A stretch of 64,000 nucleotides of DNA. Origin: Clostridium_AD frigoriphilum. Its GTDB lineage: Bacteria > Bacillota > Clostridia > Clostridiales > Clostridiaceae. The notes under the pieces are model-generated. The model ran no database searches. It was not told where the DNA came from and saw nothing but the letters and a program-made list of their open reading frames with translations. Where the stretch lies: assembly GCF_036541405.1 (NCBI RefSeq), contig NZ_JAZHFS010000014.1:1-64000 (forward strand). Reading direction: 5' to 3'. Numbering within the stretch: the stretch's first letter is position 1; each line of letters starts with the position of its first letter. Below, piece after piece: positions 9,001 to 17,902 of the stretch. Position numbers and translations under genes: made by a program.

Positions 9001-10611
9001 CTATAAGGTACTCTCTTCTTCGCTTACAATACATTCTATCAAAAAAGCTTTATTACTTGCCATCGCTTCTTCAAGAACTACTTTTAATTCTGAATTAGAG
9101 TTAACTCTTTTTCCACAAAGTCCATAAGATTCTACAAGCTTCACAAAATCAGGATTTTCACATAAACTCACACCGTAAGTATTTTTATATACATTGCTTT
9201 GATACTCCCGAACCATACCAAGATTTGAATTGTTAAATAATAAGAATATTATATTCAAATGATTTTGTTTTATAGTTCCAAGCTCAGACATACTCATTTG
9301 AAAACTTCCATCTCCCATTACCGCAACAACACGTCTCTTTGGGAAAGCAAACTTACAGCCAACTGAGGCCGGAATCGAATACCCCATTGTTCCAAGTCCC
9401 CCACTAGTTAAAAATCTTCTGTTACCAACCATATCAAGATAATGTGAGGTCCAAATTTGATTTTGCCCTACGTCTGCAGTAATCAAGGCATCTTCTTCTA
9501 TCATTTGTGATAAAAGCTCTAAAGCATATTGTGGATTTACTTTTGCGCCAGTTTCCCTAATTTTAACATATTCTTTTTTCCACGTTGTAATTTGATCCAT
9601 CCACATTTTTGTATCGATTTGCGTTACTCCATCAGTAAGTTCTTGTAATATTTTTTTACAATCTCCAACTACTGGAATAAGAGCACTAAGATTTTTACCT
9701 ATCTCTGCTGGATCAACATCAATATGGATAATATCCGCCATTTTTCCAAAACTCTTAGATCCACCTGTTGCTCTATCTGCAACTCTTGTACCAACAAGAA
9801 TTAGAACATCGGCCTGGGCTACTGCTTTATTGGCATATTTAAAACCATGTGACCCAATTAATCCAACATTATAAGGATATTTTGATGGAATTCCATCCTT
9901 ACCCATTAATGTGTGTACCATGGGGATCTTAGATTTTTCTATAAATTTTATTAACTCCTGTTCAGCCTTGGCGGACATAACTCCCCCTCCCACACAAATA
10001 AGAGGTTTCCGGCTATTTTTAATCTTTTCTAATGCTTTTTTTATTTGCCTTTTATTTCCATTCACTGTAGGTTTGTAACCTCTTATACTAATTTCACTTG
10101 GATATTCAAATTCAATTTCTGTGTTCTGAATATCTAATGGTATATCAACAAGTACCGGACCCGGTCTCCCAGTTCTTGCTATATAAAACGCCTCTTTCAT
10201 GATTCTTGGTATATCTTTTGCATCTTTAACTAAATAACTATGTTTTGTGAAAGAGTCTGTTGCTCCAATTATATCTGCTTCTTGAAAAACATCTTTTCCA
10301 ATTAGGTCTGTTCTAACTTGCCCAGTTATTGCAAGCATTGGTATAGAATCTGCATAGGCAGTTGCAATGCCTGTTATAAGATTAATAGCACCAGGTCCTG
10401 AAGTTGCAATACATACTCCTATAGACCTTGTTGCCCTAGCATACCCACTAGCACTATGTCCTGCCGCCTGTTCATGTCTTACCAGTATATGTTCTATATC
10501 AGACTTCCTTAATGCTTCATATAACGGACCAACTGGAACTCCCGGATAACCAAACACTATTTTCACCTTTTCTTCTTGTAAACATTGAATTATTGCCTCC
10601 GCAGCTTTCAT
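9001..10611 (-). CDS. ilvB: Acetolactate synthase large (catalytic) subunit
   Basis: This 536-residue ThDP enzyme condenses two pyruvates to 2-acetolactate, or pyruvate with 2-ketobutyrate, in Val/Leu/Ile synthesis. The catalytic Glu lies in the V-R-H-E-Q-A-A-G-H segment (about residue 47). The ThDP/Mg motif runs from G-D-G-S-F-Q to N-N (about 430-458). The middle FAD-type domain is present. A GAAGGAGGT site supports ATG 10611. It is co-transcribed with ilvH and lies behind a T-box leader that senses uncharged tRNA. Confidence 0.94.
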   Translation of the reverse strand: MKAAEAIIQCLQEEKVKIVFGYPGVPVGPLYEALRKSDIEHILVRHEQAAGHSASGYARATRSIGVCIATSGPGAINLITGIATAYADSIPMLAITGQVRTDLIGKDVFQEADIIGATDSFTKHSYLVKDAKDIPRIMKEAFYIARTGRPGPVLVDIPLDIQNTEIEFEYPSEISIRGYKPTVNGNKRQIKKALEKIKNSRKPLICVGGGVMSAKAEQELIKFIEKSKIPMVHTLMGKDGIPSKYPYNVGLIGSHGFKYANKAVAQADVLILVGTRVADRATGGSKSFGKMADIIHIDVDPAEIGKNLSALIPVVGDCKKILQELTDGVTQIDTKMWMDQITTWKKEYVKIRETGAKVNPQYALELLSQMIEEDALITADVGQNQIWTSHYLDMVGNRRFLTSGGLGTMGYSIPASVGCKFAFPKRRVVAVMGDGSFQMSMSELGTIKQNHLNIIFLLFNNSNLGMVREYQSNVYKNTYGVSLCENPDFVKLVESYGLCGKRVNSNSELKVVLEEAMASNKAFLIECIVSEEESTL

Positions 10612-10644
10612 TTTTGTACCTCCTTCAATTTTATATAAATTAGA

Positions 10645-10920
10645 ATTTTGAGTATAAAAAAAAGACCTCTTCCCATTGGGGCGAAAAGTCTATCGCGGTA
10701 CCACCCATTTTTATATCTTCATTTTATAACGGTGTATAATTAATATACACCGGCACGGCTTACCCTATATGGTTTATATATTATATATAAACCATATAAT
10801 TTCAGCTTACAACTCAAGGGTGAGTTTCAACATTAACCATTTATGGGTTTACACCGTCCCCACTCTCTAAGAATATGAAGAATGTCTACTTTCCCTATCA
10901 AAGTTTTCACAATTTTCAAA
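10645..10920 (-). ncRNA. T-box leader of ilvBH, probable Leu specifier
   Basis: The minus strand carries the near-invariant T-box core TGGGTGGTACCGCG (about 10693-10710). It is followed by a hairpin AGACTTTTCGCCC/GGGAAGAGGTCT and a run of T (10653-10692), the terminator. Upstream, the stem I region has AGAGAGTGGGGACGGTG and ends with GAAACTCACCCTTGAG. By position the specifier is most likely CUC (Leu), as in ilv-leu leaders of Bacillus. Uncharged tRNA-Leu would stabilise the antiterminator and switch on ilvBH. The T-box call is firm; the specifier is inferred. Confidence 0.93.
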
Positions 10921-10941
10921 TTTATTTCCATGTTTTAGATT

Positions 10942-10970
10942 AGTATACTTTATGACCTTTTTTTTGTCAA
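10942..10970 (-). promoter_or_regulatory. SigA promoter of the ilvBH T-box transcript
   Basis: A consensus TTGACA (10965-10970) and TATACT (10942-10947) are separated by exactly 17 bp on the minus strand. Transcription should begin near 10935, just ahead of the T-box stem I. Confidence 0.85.
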
Positions 10971-11032
10971 TATTTTTTTTAAAGTATTCTAAAGTTTATG
11001 TAAACAATCATCTATATATTCTCTTTACTCTA

Positions 11033-12070
11033 TTACCTTCCATTTTCTATAATTGAATAAATTAACTGAGGTATATTTTTTAAAGATGCCTGTTTAATAA
11101 CCCCACCAATGTCATAGGCTACCTTTGGCATTCCGTATACAACACTTGACTTTTCATCTTGACCTATAGTATAAGCCCCTCTTTGCTTCATTTTCATAAG
11201 ACCTTTTGCCCCATCATAGCCCATTCCCGTTAGAATAACTCCAATGGCTGCACTTCCTGCTTTCTCTGCAACTGAATTGAATAGTACATCTACTGATGGG
11301 CAATGTCCATTCACCTTATCACCAGTAGAACATTCCACGTAATAATTATTTCCACGACGCATTAATTCCATATGTCTATCTCCTGGTGCAATAAGAATTT
11401 TCCCTGGAAGAACTATATCACCAGTTTCAGCTTCCTTCACATCCATTAGGCAAAGATTATTTAACCTATCAGCATACATTTTTGTAAATACAGGAGGCAT
11501 ATGTTGTGTTATTAAAATACCAGGCATATCTATAGGAAATCCCTTAACTACTTCAAGAATAGCTTGTGTTCCACCTGTGGATGCACCAATAGCAATTATT
11601 GTATCACCGCTTCTTGATCTTATTTTATCAGTACGCCTCTTATTTATAATGTCTTTTTTGATATTTCCCACCTTAGCCATTGAAGCGATTTTTATTTTTA
11701 TAATTAATTCATTTATAAAAACTTCCTTGCTGCTACCATTTATTGAATTAATTTTTGTAACAAAATCTACTGCACCAGCATTCAAAGCATCAAAAACATT
11801 ATCACTTACGGCACTTACTACCACAACTGGTATAGGATATTGAGGTATAAGCCTTTTCAAAAATTCAATACCATTCATCTTTGGCATTTCTACATCTAAA
11901 GTCATAACATCCGGCTCAAGCTCTATTATTTTATCCCTTGCCTGGAATGCATCCCCTGCAGTTCCAACTACTTCTATACCCCTATCTGCCCCTATTCCTC
12001 TAGCTATCGTTTCTCTAAAAAGCAGTGAATCATCGACAACTAACACCCTTATTTTTTTTAATATACTCAT
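11033..12070 (-). CDS. cheB: Chemotaxis response regulator protein-glutamate methylesterase
   Basis: CheB removes methyl groups from receptor glutamates, resetting adaptation. The 345-residue protein has a receiver domain (about 7-125) with phosphoacceptor D59 in L-D-V-E-M-P. The C-terminal esterase domain has the Ser of I-G-A-S-T-G-G, the His of I-T-Q-H-M-P-P and the Asp of G-M-G-Y-D-G-A. All catalytic residues are intact. It is the last gene of the che cluster, 6 nt after cheR. No obvious terminator follows before the ilv leader. Confidence 0.94.
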   Translation of the reverse strand: MSILKKIRVLVVDDSLLFRETIARGIGADRGIEVVGTAGDAFQARDKIIELEPDVMTLDVEMPKMNGIEFLKRLIPQYPIPVVVVSAVSDNVFDALNAGAVDFVTKINSINGSSKEVFINELIIKIKIASMAKVGNIKKDIINKRRTDKIRSRSGDTIIAIGASTGGTQAILEVVKGFPIDMPGILITQHMPPVFTKMYADRLNNLCLMDVKEAETGDIVLPGKILIAPGDRHMELMRRGNNYYVECSTGDKVNGHCPSVDVLFNSVAEKAGSAAIGVILTGMGYDGAKGLMKMKQRGAYTIGQDEKSSVVYGMPKVAYDIGGVIKQASLKNIPQLIYSIIENGR

Positions 12071-12076
12071 TATTCC

Positions 12077-12889
12077 CTATCCTTTCCTATAAACAGCTGG
12101 CATAATATATTTATAATTAGTTTCATTTTTATTTACGGACTCAGAATGACCTAAAAAAAGATAACCGCCTATTTCAGTCATGTCATAAAATTTCTTTATT
12201 AATTCCATCTTTGTTTTTGGCTCAAAATATATCATTACATTTCTACAAAATATAACATGGAACTTTTTTTTAAAAGGAAAAATTTCAGTCATCAGATTAA
12301 AATTTCTATATATTACTTCATTCTTTATTTCCTGGCCAATCTGATAATTTTCATCATCGACTTTACTAAAATATTTAAGTCTCCAATATTTAGGTATTGT
12401 ATCTACAGCCTCGCTTGAATAAGCACCCATTTGTGCTACTTCTAGTACCTTTTGGGATATATCTGTAGCCAGCACTTTAGTATTCCACATAGGCTTTTGA
12501 TTTCCAAAATAATCTGCAATTATCATGGCTAGGGTATATGGTTCCTCACCACTAGAACATCCTGCGCTCCATATTCTTAAATCTTTATTTTTACAGGTTG
12601 ACTCTAAGTAATGCATAACAGTATCCCTAAAATAATTAAAATGCTCAACTTCTCTCATAAAATAAGTATGATTAGTAGTTAACTTGTTTATAAGTAGACT
12701 AATTTCATTTCCTGAAGGATCATTAAAAACGAATTTTAGGTAATCCGAAAAATTAGTAAATCCTTTTTCTATAATCATATTGCTAAGGCGACCCTCTATA
12801 AGAAGCTTTTTTTCTGTAAGGTTGATTCCATAATTTGCTTTCATATAACCTGTAAGTTCTTTAAATTCGCTTTCCTTTAATTTTATCAT
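12077..12889 (-). CDS. cheR: Chemotaxis protein methyltransferase
   Basis: CheR methylates receptor glutamates using S-adenosylmethionine. The sequence shows the N-terminal helical domain and the SAM-binding W-S-A-G-C-S-S-G-E-E-P-Y-T motif. F-C-R-N-V-M-I-Y-F, the usual C-terminal signature, follows. I choose ATG 12889 because AAAGGTG lies 5 nt upstream; the longer in-frame start at 12919 includes that site. About 270 residues, normal for CheR. It pairs with cheB as the adaptation module of the cluster. Confidence 0.92.
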   Translation of the reverse strand: MIKLKESEFKELTGYMKANYGINLTEKKLLIEGRLSNMIIEKGFTNFSDYLKFVFNDPSGNEISLLINKLTTNHTYFMREVEHFNYFRDTVMHYLESTCKNKDLRIWSAGCSSGEEPYTLAMIIADYFGNQKPMWNTKVLATDISQKVLEVAQMGAYSSEAVDTIPKYWRLKYFSKVDDENYQIGQEIKNEVIYRNFNLMTEIFPFKKKFHVIFCRNVMIYFEPKTKMELIKKFYDMTEIGGYLFLGHSESVNKNETNYKYIMPAVYRKG

Positions 12890-12960
12890 CATATCACCTT
12901 TATTTTTATTAAAAACCATGGTCTATATTAGAACTTCGAACCATGGTCTTAATATATTTT

Positions 12961-15183
12961 TTAGTATTTACCAAAATCACTATTGCTAAGTGATATTCTA
13001 GGTTTATCTTTAGTTGCTGCTGCCTCAGAATGTGCTAGGGATTTGTTTTTAGACGAATTTATATTTTTCTGAGATTTTAAAGCTACTTCACTATAAGATG
13101 TCATGTCACTTCTTTTTAATCTAAACTTTCCTACCATATTTTTAAGCATAGATGCTTGACTTGAAAGTTCTTCACTAGCTGCTGCACTTTGCTCTGCAGT
13201 TGCAGAATTAGTTTGAACAACATCTGAAACTTGCTCTATGCCCTTATTAATTTGGTATATTGCAGTCGCCTGTTCATTTGAAGCTGCCGCAATCTCTCCA
13301 ACTAAAGTTGCAGCTTTCGATACCCCTATAACTATTTCATTAAGAGATTCCGCAGTATTATTTGCAATTTTCGTTCCAAACTCAACTTTCTTAATAGACC
13401 CTTCAATTAAATCTGCAGTTTGCTTAGCTGCATTAGTGCTTCTTGCTGCTAGATTTCTTACTTCCTCAGCAACTACCGCAAATCCTTTACCATGCTGCCC
13501 TGCTCTTGCAGCTTCCACTGCAGCGTTTAACGCTAACATATTGGTCTGGAATGCAATATCATCAATAACCTTAATTATTTTGGATATATTAGAAGATGAC
13601 TCATTTATATCCTCCATAGATTTAAGCATCTCTTTCATGTGAGAATTTCCAAGCACAGCTCCATTCTTAGCATTAAGTGCAAGTTCATTTGCTTGGCTAG
13701 CATTGACTGCGTTTTGCTTAGTCTGAGCTGCTACCTGCGTTATTGATGCAGTTAATTCTTCTATAGAACTTGCTTGCTCTGTTGTTCCCTGAGACAATGC
13801 CTGGCTTCCATCTGAAACTTGGTTTGAGCCTGCTGATACTTGGTCTGCAGCATTATTTATTTCCGTAAATACTTCATTAAAAGATTGAACTATAAGGTTT
13901 AATGCATCCTTAATTTGTGCGAAATCTCCTTTATATTCATTGTTTATTGACAATTTAAGATTAGAATTAGACATTTCATCTAATACCTCTGAAATTTCAG
14001 TTACATAAGAAGATAAAGAATTTATAGTATCATTTAATGCATTTTTAATATCTGCATGATCCCCTTTGTAATCTCCATTCATACTTACCTTTAGGTTACC
14101 ATTTGCCATTGCCTGAAGTACTGATGATGCCTCTTTAATAGGTTCAATAACAGCATCTAATATATTATTTATACCTTCGACTATGTTTTTATATCCTCCG
14201 TTAAATTTCTGAGCATCTCCTCTTGTAGACAATTTCCCGTTAACACATGACTTTGTTAACATATTTGTTTCTTTTTCAAGATTGTTAACCGCAGATACAA
14301 CGAGAATTAAGCTTTTTGCAAGTACATCCTTATCAGATTTAGGATTTATCTCTACATTAAAATCTCCTTTAGATATACTCTCTGCCGATGCTGCATTTTC
14401 ACGTATATTCTCAACCATTTTCTTAAACGCAGCCATTAAGGTTCCTGTCTCATCCTTTGACGATTCAGTAATTACTATATCAACATCACCAATTGCAATT
14501 CTATCCGCATAATCAACTAACTTCTTTATTGGTTTAGTAATAGTTCTTGCTATTATTACTCCTAAACCAATGGCAAGTGTCGCTCCAAGTATTATAAGTA
14601 TTAACATCAATTTTATTGAATTTGCTGCAGTCGCTGTATTTGAAGCCGAAGCTGTTTTTGCAAGAGCAATCTTTGCTTCTGACAGCTTTTTCATATTTTG
14701 TGCAAGTAAATCATTTGTTTTTACACCTTCACTATTCATCAAAACTATTGCCTGGGCATCCTTGTTTTGTTTTGCAAGTAATATTACATCAGCTGCTACT
14801 TTCTCATAAGCGAGTACAGAATCATCAGTATTTTTTATAAGTTCTTTACCTGCTACAGTTAGAGTAGTTGTTTTAAATTCATTAGATTCTTTAGTGAAAC
14901 TTGCATTATTATCGTTTATTTGTCTCTCATACTCCAGCATCTCTTTTTCATTAGACGACATAATCATATCTCTCAAATTTGACCTAGTATTTTGAAAAAC
15001 ATGATTCATATTGTAAAGATTACTCATTGGAACTGTCATTTTTTCATACATTTCAGTATCCTTGTTCAATATAGTATTTAAATTAATAATCCCTGTTATT
15101 CCAATTATTATAGCAATAATTGCCACCATAAAAAATCCACATAATATTTTTGTGCCTATTTTAAAATTGTTAAATAACTTCAT
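12961..15183 (-). CDS. Methyl-accepting chemotaxis protein, 4HB sensor with repeated HAMP-like segments
   Basis: The 740-residue receptor has TM1 (about 14-34), an extracytoplasmic four-helix-bundle-type sensor, TM2 (about 190-213) and a HAMP domain. Further HAMP-like repeats of the form G-D-Y-K-G-D-x-x-x-I-K-x-A-L-N follow, then a long coiled-coil signalling domain. The hairpin tip has G-F-A-V-V-A-E-E-V-R-N-L-A. The signalling domain is almost identical to that of the MCP at 17.9-20.3 kb, while the sensors differ. The C-terminus ends with I-S-L-S-N-S-D-F-G-K-Y, a tail shared with that paralogue. Start ATG follows AAAGGGGGAATAATA. Ligand unknown. Confidence 0.92.
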   Translation of the reverse strand: MKLFNNFKIGTKILCGFFMVAIIAIIIGITGIINLNTILNKDTEMYEKMTVPMSNLYNMNHVFQNTRSNLRDMIMSSNEKEMLEYERQINDNNASFTKESNEFKTTTLTVAGKELIKNTDDSVLAYEKVAADVILLAKQNKDAQAIVLMNSEGVKTNDLLAQNMKKLSEAKIALAKTASASNTATAANSIKLMLILIILGATLAIGLGVIIARTITKPIKKLVDYADRIAIGDVDIVITESSKDETGTLMAAFKKMVENIRENAASAESISKGDFNVEINPKSDKDVLAKSLILVVSAVNNLEKETNMLTKSCVNGKLSTRGDAQKFNGGYKNIVEGINNILDAVIEPIKEASSVLQAMANGNLKVSMNGDYKGDHADIKNALNDTINSLSSYVTEISEVLDEMSNSNLKLSINNEYKGDFAQIKDALNLIVQSFNEVFTEINNAADQVSAGSNQVSDGSQALSQGTTEQASSIEELTASITQVAAQTKQNAVNASQANELALNAKNGAVLGNSHMKEMLKSMEDINESSSNISKIIKVIDDIAFQTNMLALNAAVEAARAGQHGKGFAVVAEEVRNLAARSTNAAKQTADLIEGSIKKVEFGTKIANNTAESLNEIVIGVSKAATLVGEIAAASNEQATAIYQINKGIEQVSDVVQTNSATAEQSAAASEELSSQASMLKNMVGKFRLKRSDMTSYSEVALKSQKNINSSKNKSLAHSEAAATKDKPRISLSNSDFGKY

Positions 15184-15197
15184 TATTATTCCCCCTT

Positions 15198-15692
15198 TTA
15201 TACTGTTTCAATAATTTTATCTAATTCTTCATCATTAAGTAACTTGTCACAATCAAGCAAAAGCTTAACTTCATTTCCTACTTTCCCTATTCCCCTAACA
15301 TAACGATTATGAAAACCTGTTTTCATTTGTGGTGGTGGAACAATATTACTATCGTCTATATTAATTACTTCAGCAACATTGTCCACAATGAGTCCAACAG
15401 TTGTTTCCTTAATGTTAATTACAACTATGCATGTCCTATCATTATAATCTTTTGGCTCTTTTCTAAATCTAAGTCTTACATCAATAACTGGTATAATTTT
15501 TCCACGAAGATTTATAATCCCTTTTACATAATCAGGTAATTCAGGTACCTCTGTTATCTCCTGTATACCAATTATTTCTGTTACAAACTTAATTTCAATA
15601 CCGTAAGACTCTTTACCAACAGAAAATGTTAAAAATTTTCCCCTTTGAGTATCCTCAGCTGTTTCCATAATTTCTTCTAAAATTTCTGCCAT
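15198..15692 (-). CDS. cheW: Chemotaxis coupling protein
   Basis: CheW links receptors to the CheA kinase in the signalling array. The roughly 164-residue protein is one CheW domain with the typical V-K-G-I-I-N-L-R-G-K-I-I-P-V-I-D core, then D-x-V-x-E-V near the end. ATG 15692 is preferred because AAAGGTGG lies about 8 nt upstream; an in-frame GTG 12 nt earlier overlaps that site. It sits between cheA (23 nt) and the second MCP gene (14 nt). Confidence 0.93.
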   Translation of the reverse strand: MAEILEEIMETAEDTQRGKFLTFSVGKESYGIEIKFVTEIIGIQEITEVPELPDYVKGIINLRGKIIPVIDVRLRFRKEPKDYNDRTCIVVINIKETTVGLIVDNVAEVINIDDSNIVPPPQMKTGFHNRYVRGIGKVGNEVKLLLDCDKLLNDEELDKIIETV

Positions 15693-15715
15693 TTTTTTAA
15701 CCACCTTTTTTTGTT

Positions 15716-17800
15716 TTATCTATCTAAAATTCCATTTACATCTATAATAAGACTTATATTACCATCTCCAAGAATTGTGCATCCAGCAATTCCCTTGGCT
15801 TTTTTAATGTAAGTAGGTAGAGCCTTAACTACAACCTGTTGTTCTCCAATTAATGAATCTACAAATAAACATGCTGATTTTGTATTATCCTCAATTAAAA
15901 TCATGATCCCATTAGTTGATGATGTCACTTTTGTATTTATATCAAATATTCGATGAAGTCTATATATGGGGTATGCTTCTCCTCTTATCATTATCATTTC
16001 ATTTCCATCACTATCTGCAATCACTTCATTCTCTTTTGGTTTAAATGACTCCTTAATTGATGTAATAGGTATTGTATATTTAGACATTCCAACAGCTACC
16101 TCAAGTCCATCAATTATTGCGAGTGTTAAGGGGATCTTGATAGATATTATACTTCCGCGTCCCATCACGCTTTCAATTGAAATGGATCCGCCAATACTAT
16201 CAATGTTTTTTTTAACAACATCCATCCCAACTCCACGTCCTGAGTATTCTGTAACACTTTCATTAGTAGAAAATCCAGGTAATAAAATATTCGAGAAAAT
16301 TTCTTTATCCGTTAGTTCCTCCTCAGGTCTTGTAACTAATCCTTGAAGTTTAGCCTTTTCATATATTTTGCTTTTATCAAGACCACGTCCATCATCACTA
16401 ACAATTATAAATACATCACCGCCAGCATTTTTCGCCTCCAAGGTAATTTTTCCAATTGGAGGTTTGCCGGAAGCTATTCTCTCCTCTTTGTCTTCTATAC
16501 CATGATCTAATGAATTCCGGACTAAATGCATAAGTGGATCTGATATATGATCAATTATATTTTTATCTACCTCTGTCTCCTCACCTATAATCTCAAGTTC
16601 AACATCTTTATTTAGCTTTTTACTCATATCTCTTACTATTCTATTCATTTTGTGAAAAGTCATAGAGACTGGCACCATTCTAATAGACATTACAACATCT
16701 TGTAATTCATTAGTAAGTTTTCTAAGTTGCCTAGAGGCTTTATTAAAACTATCTAGGGAAAGGCCCTCTAAATCCGGATTTTTTGTAACCATTGCCTCTG
16801 ATATAACAATTTCACCTACTAAATCTAAAAGCATATCTAATTTAGAAATATTTACACTTATTATACTTTGTTGTTTTGATACTTTAGTAATATGCTCAAC
16901 TTCTTTATTTGTATCTATTTGTTCTATTTGAATTGATTCTTTATCCCCCAAAAGCTCTACATTCTCTAAAGGCCCTTCAAGTTGAATTATGCTTTTTGCC
17001 TTTACCTTTTTAATTTCTTCTGGATATTCTTCCACTTGAAGAAGTTCCAAATCTCTTAAGAAAATAATTTCATTTAGTTTTTCTGCAATTTTTTCCTGCT
17101 CTATAGAGGTAGCAAATCCTATTAAAAAACCATTTTTACGGATAGCCTCTACACTTTCATTACTCTCTATTATATCTTCAGGAATGTAGTACATTTCTGA
17201 TACTATATCCTTAAGATTATGAATTACAGTATATGCGCGTACATTTTCCATCTCACAACCATCTTCATAAAAAATTCTTACAGTGTATTTCTGTCTAGCC
17301 TCTAAATCCTGATTTGCATAAGTACTTATATAAAATTTAGTGTCTTCCTTTGGCTGTGGTGCTACTTCCTCTAAAGGAACACTATTAACTTCTTTCATAG
17401 TAATTAGAAGATTTGAACTTTTTAGCACTAATTCTTCACTAGATCCGTCAGCATTCTCATCATTTTCAATTTTTGAAACCTCATCTTTTATAAAGTCAAT
17501 ACCTAAGAGTACTAAATCAAATAAGCTTTCAAAATCTATATTTACTGCTTTATTTTCTCTAATAAAGTAAAATAAATCCTCAACCGAATGTGCTAAAACA
17601 GATATATTATTGAACATCATCATAGCTGATGAACTCTTTATGGTATGCATTATTCTGAAAATTTCATTTATTGATTCTGTATCAATGCTTTTATTTTTTT
17701 CACACTCAATACTAATTTCCTCAAGTTGTTCCATTAGTTGCGTGGCTTCAAAAAGATATATTTCAAGCATTGGTTCTCTAGTTGTTCCATCATCTGACAT
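15716..17800 (-). CDS. cheA: Chemotaxis histidine kinase
   Basis: The 694-residue kinase has an HPt domain with phosphorylated H52 in M-H-T-I-K-S-S-S, then a CheY-binding-like region. A dimerisation domain with S-I-R-M-V-P-V follows. The HATPase domain has the N box L-V-R-N-S-L-D-H-G-I-E-D and G-R-G-V-G-M-D-V-V. A C-terminal CheW-like domain completes the usual P1-P5 order. It phosphorylates CheY and CheB. The ribosome site is an uninterrupted run of ten G (C10 at 17807-17816 on the given strand), 6 nt from the ATG, which could vary by slippage. Confidence 0.95.
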   Translation of the reverse strand: MSDDGTTREPMLEIYLFEATQLMEQLEEISIECEKNKSIDTESINEIFRIMHTIKSSSAMMMFNNISVLAHSVEDLFYFIRENKAVNIDFESLFDLVLLGIDFIKDEVSKIENDENADGSSEELVLKSSNLLITMKEVNSVPLEEVAPQPKEDTKFYISTYANQDLEARQKYTVRIFYEDGCEMENVRAYTVIHNLKDIVSEMYYIPEDIIESNESVEAIRKNGFLIGFATSIEQEKIAEKLNEIIFLRDLELLQVEEYPEEIKKVKAKSIIQLEGPLENVELLGDKESIQIEQIDTNKEVEHITKVSKQQSIISVNISKLDMLLDLVGEIVISEAMVTKNPDLEGLSLDSFNKASRQLRKLTNELQDVVMSIRMVPVSMTFHKMNRIVRDMSKKLNKDVELEIIGEETEVDKNIIDHISDPLMHLVRNSLDHGIEDKEERIASGKPPIGKITLEAKNAGGDVFIIVSDDGRGLDKSKIYEKAKLQGLVTRPEEELTDKEIFSNILLPGFSTNESVTEYSGRGVGMDVVKKNIDSIGGSISIESVMGRGSIISIKIPLTLAIIDGLEVAVGMSKYTIPITSIKESFKPKENEVIADSDGNEMIMIRGEAYPIYRLHRIFDINTKVTSSTNGIMILIEDNTKSACLFVDSLIGEQQVVVKALPTYIKKAKGIAGCTILGDGNISLIIDVNGILDR

Positions 17801-17806
17801 AAATAT

Positions 17807-17816
17807 CCCCCCCCCC
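17807..17816 (-). repeat. cheA: G10 homopolymer serving as cheA ribosome binding site
   Basis: Ten consecutive C on the given strand read as G10 in the cheA transcript, 6 nt before its ATG. In this AT-rich sequence it is the longest G/C homopolymer I noticed. Length changes would shift Shine-Dalgarno spacing and strength. Confidence 0.8.
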
Positions 17817-17902
17817 TGCCTTGCGTCGAATTATTACATTCTTTTTAATTAACCTTTTCAATTTTTTTCTTCATCCTTCATAATAGATTAATAATAATTG
17901 TT

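Noticed and set aside
13238..13642. Long plus-strand ORFs inside the MCP, cheB and cheA genes
   Set aside because: They are antisense frames of well-supported coding sequences, lack ribosome sites and give no recognisable protein.
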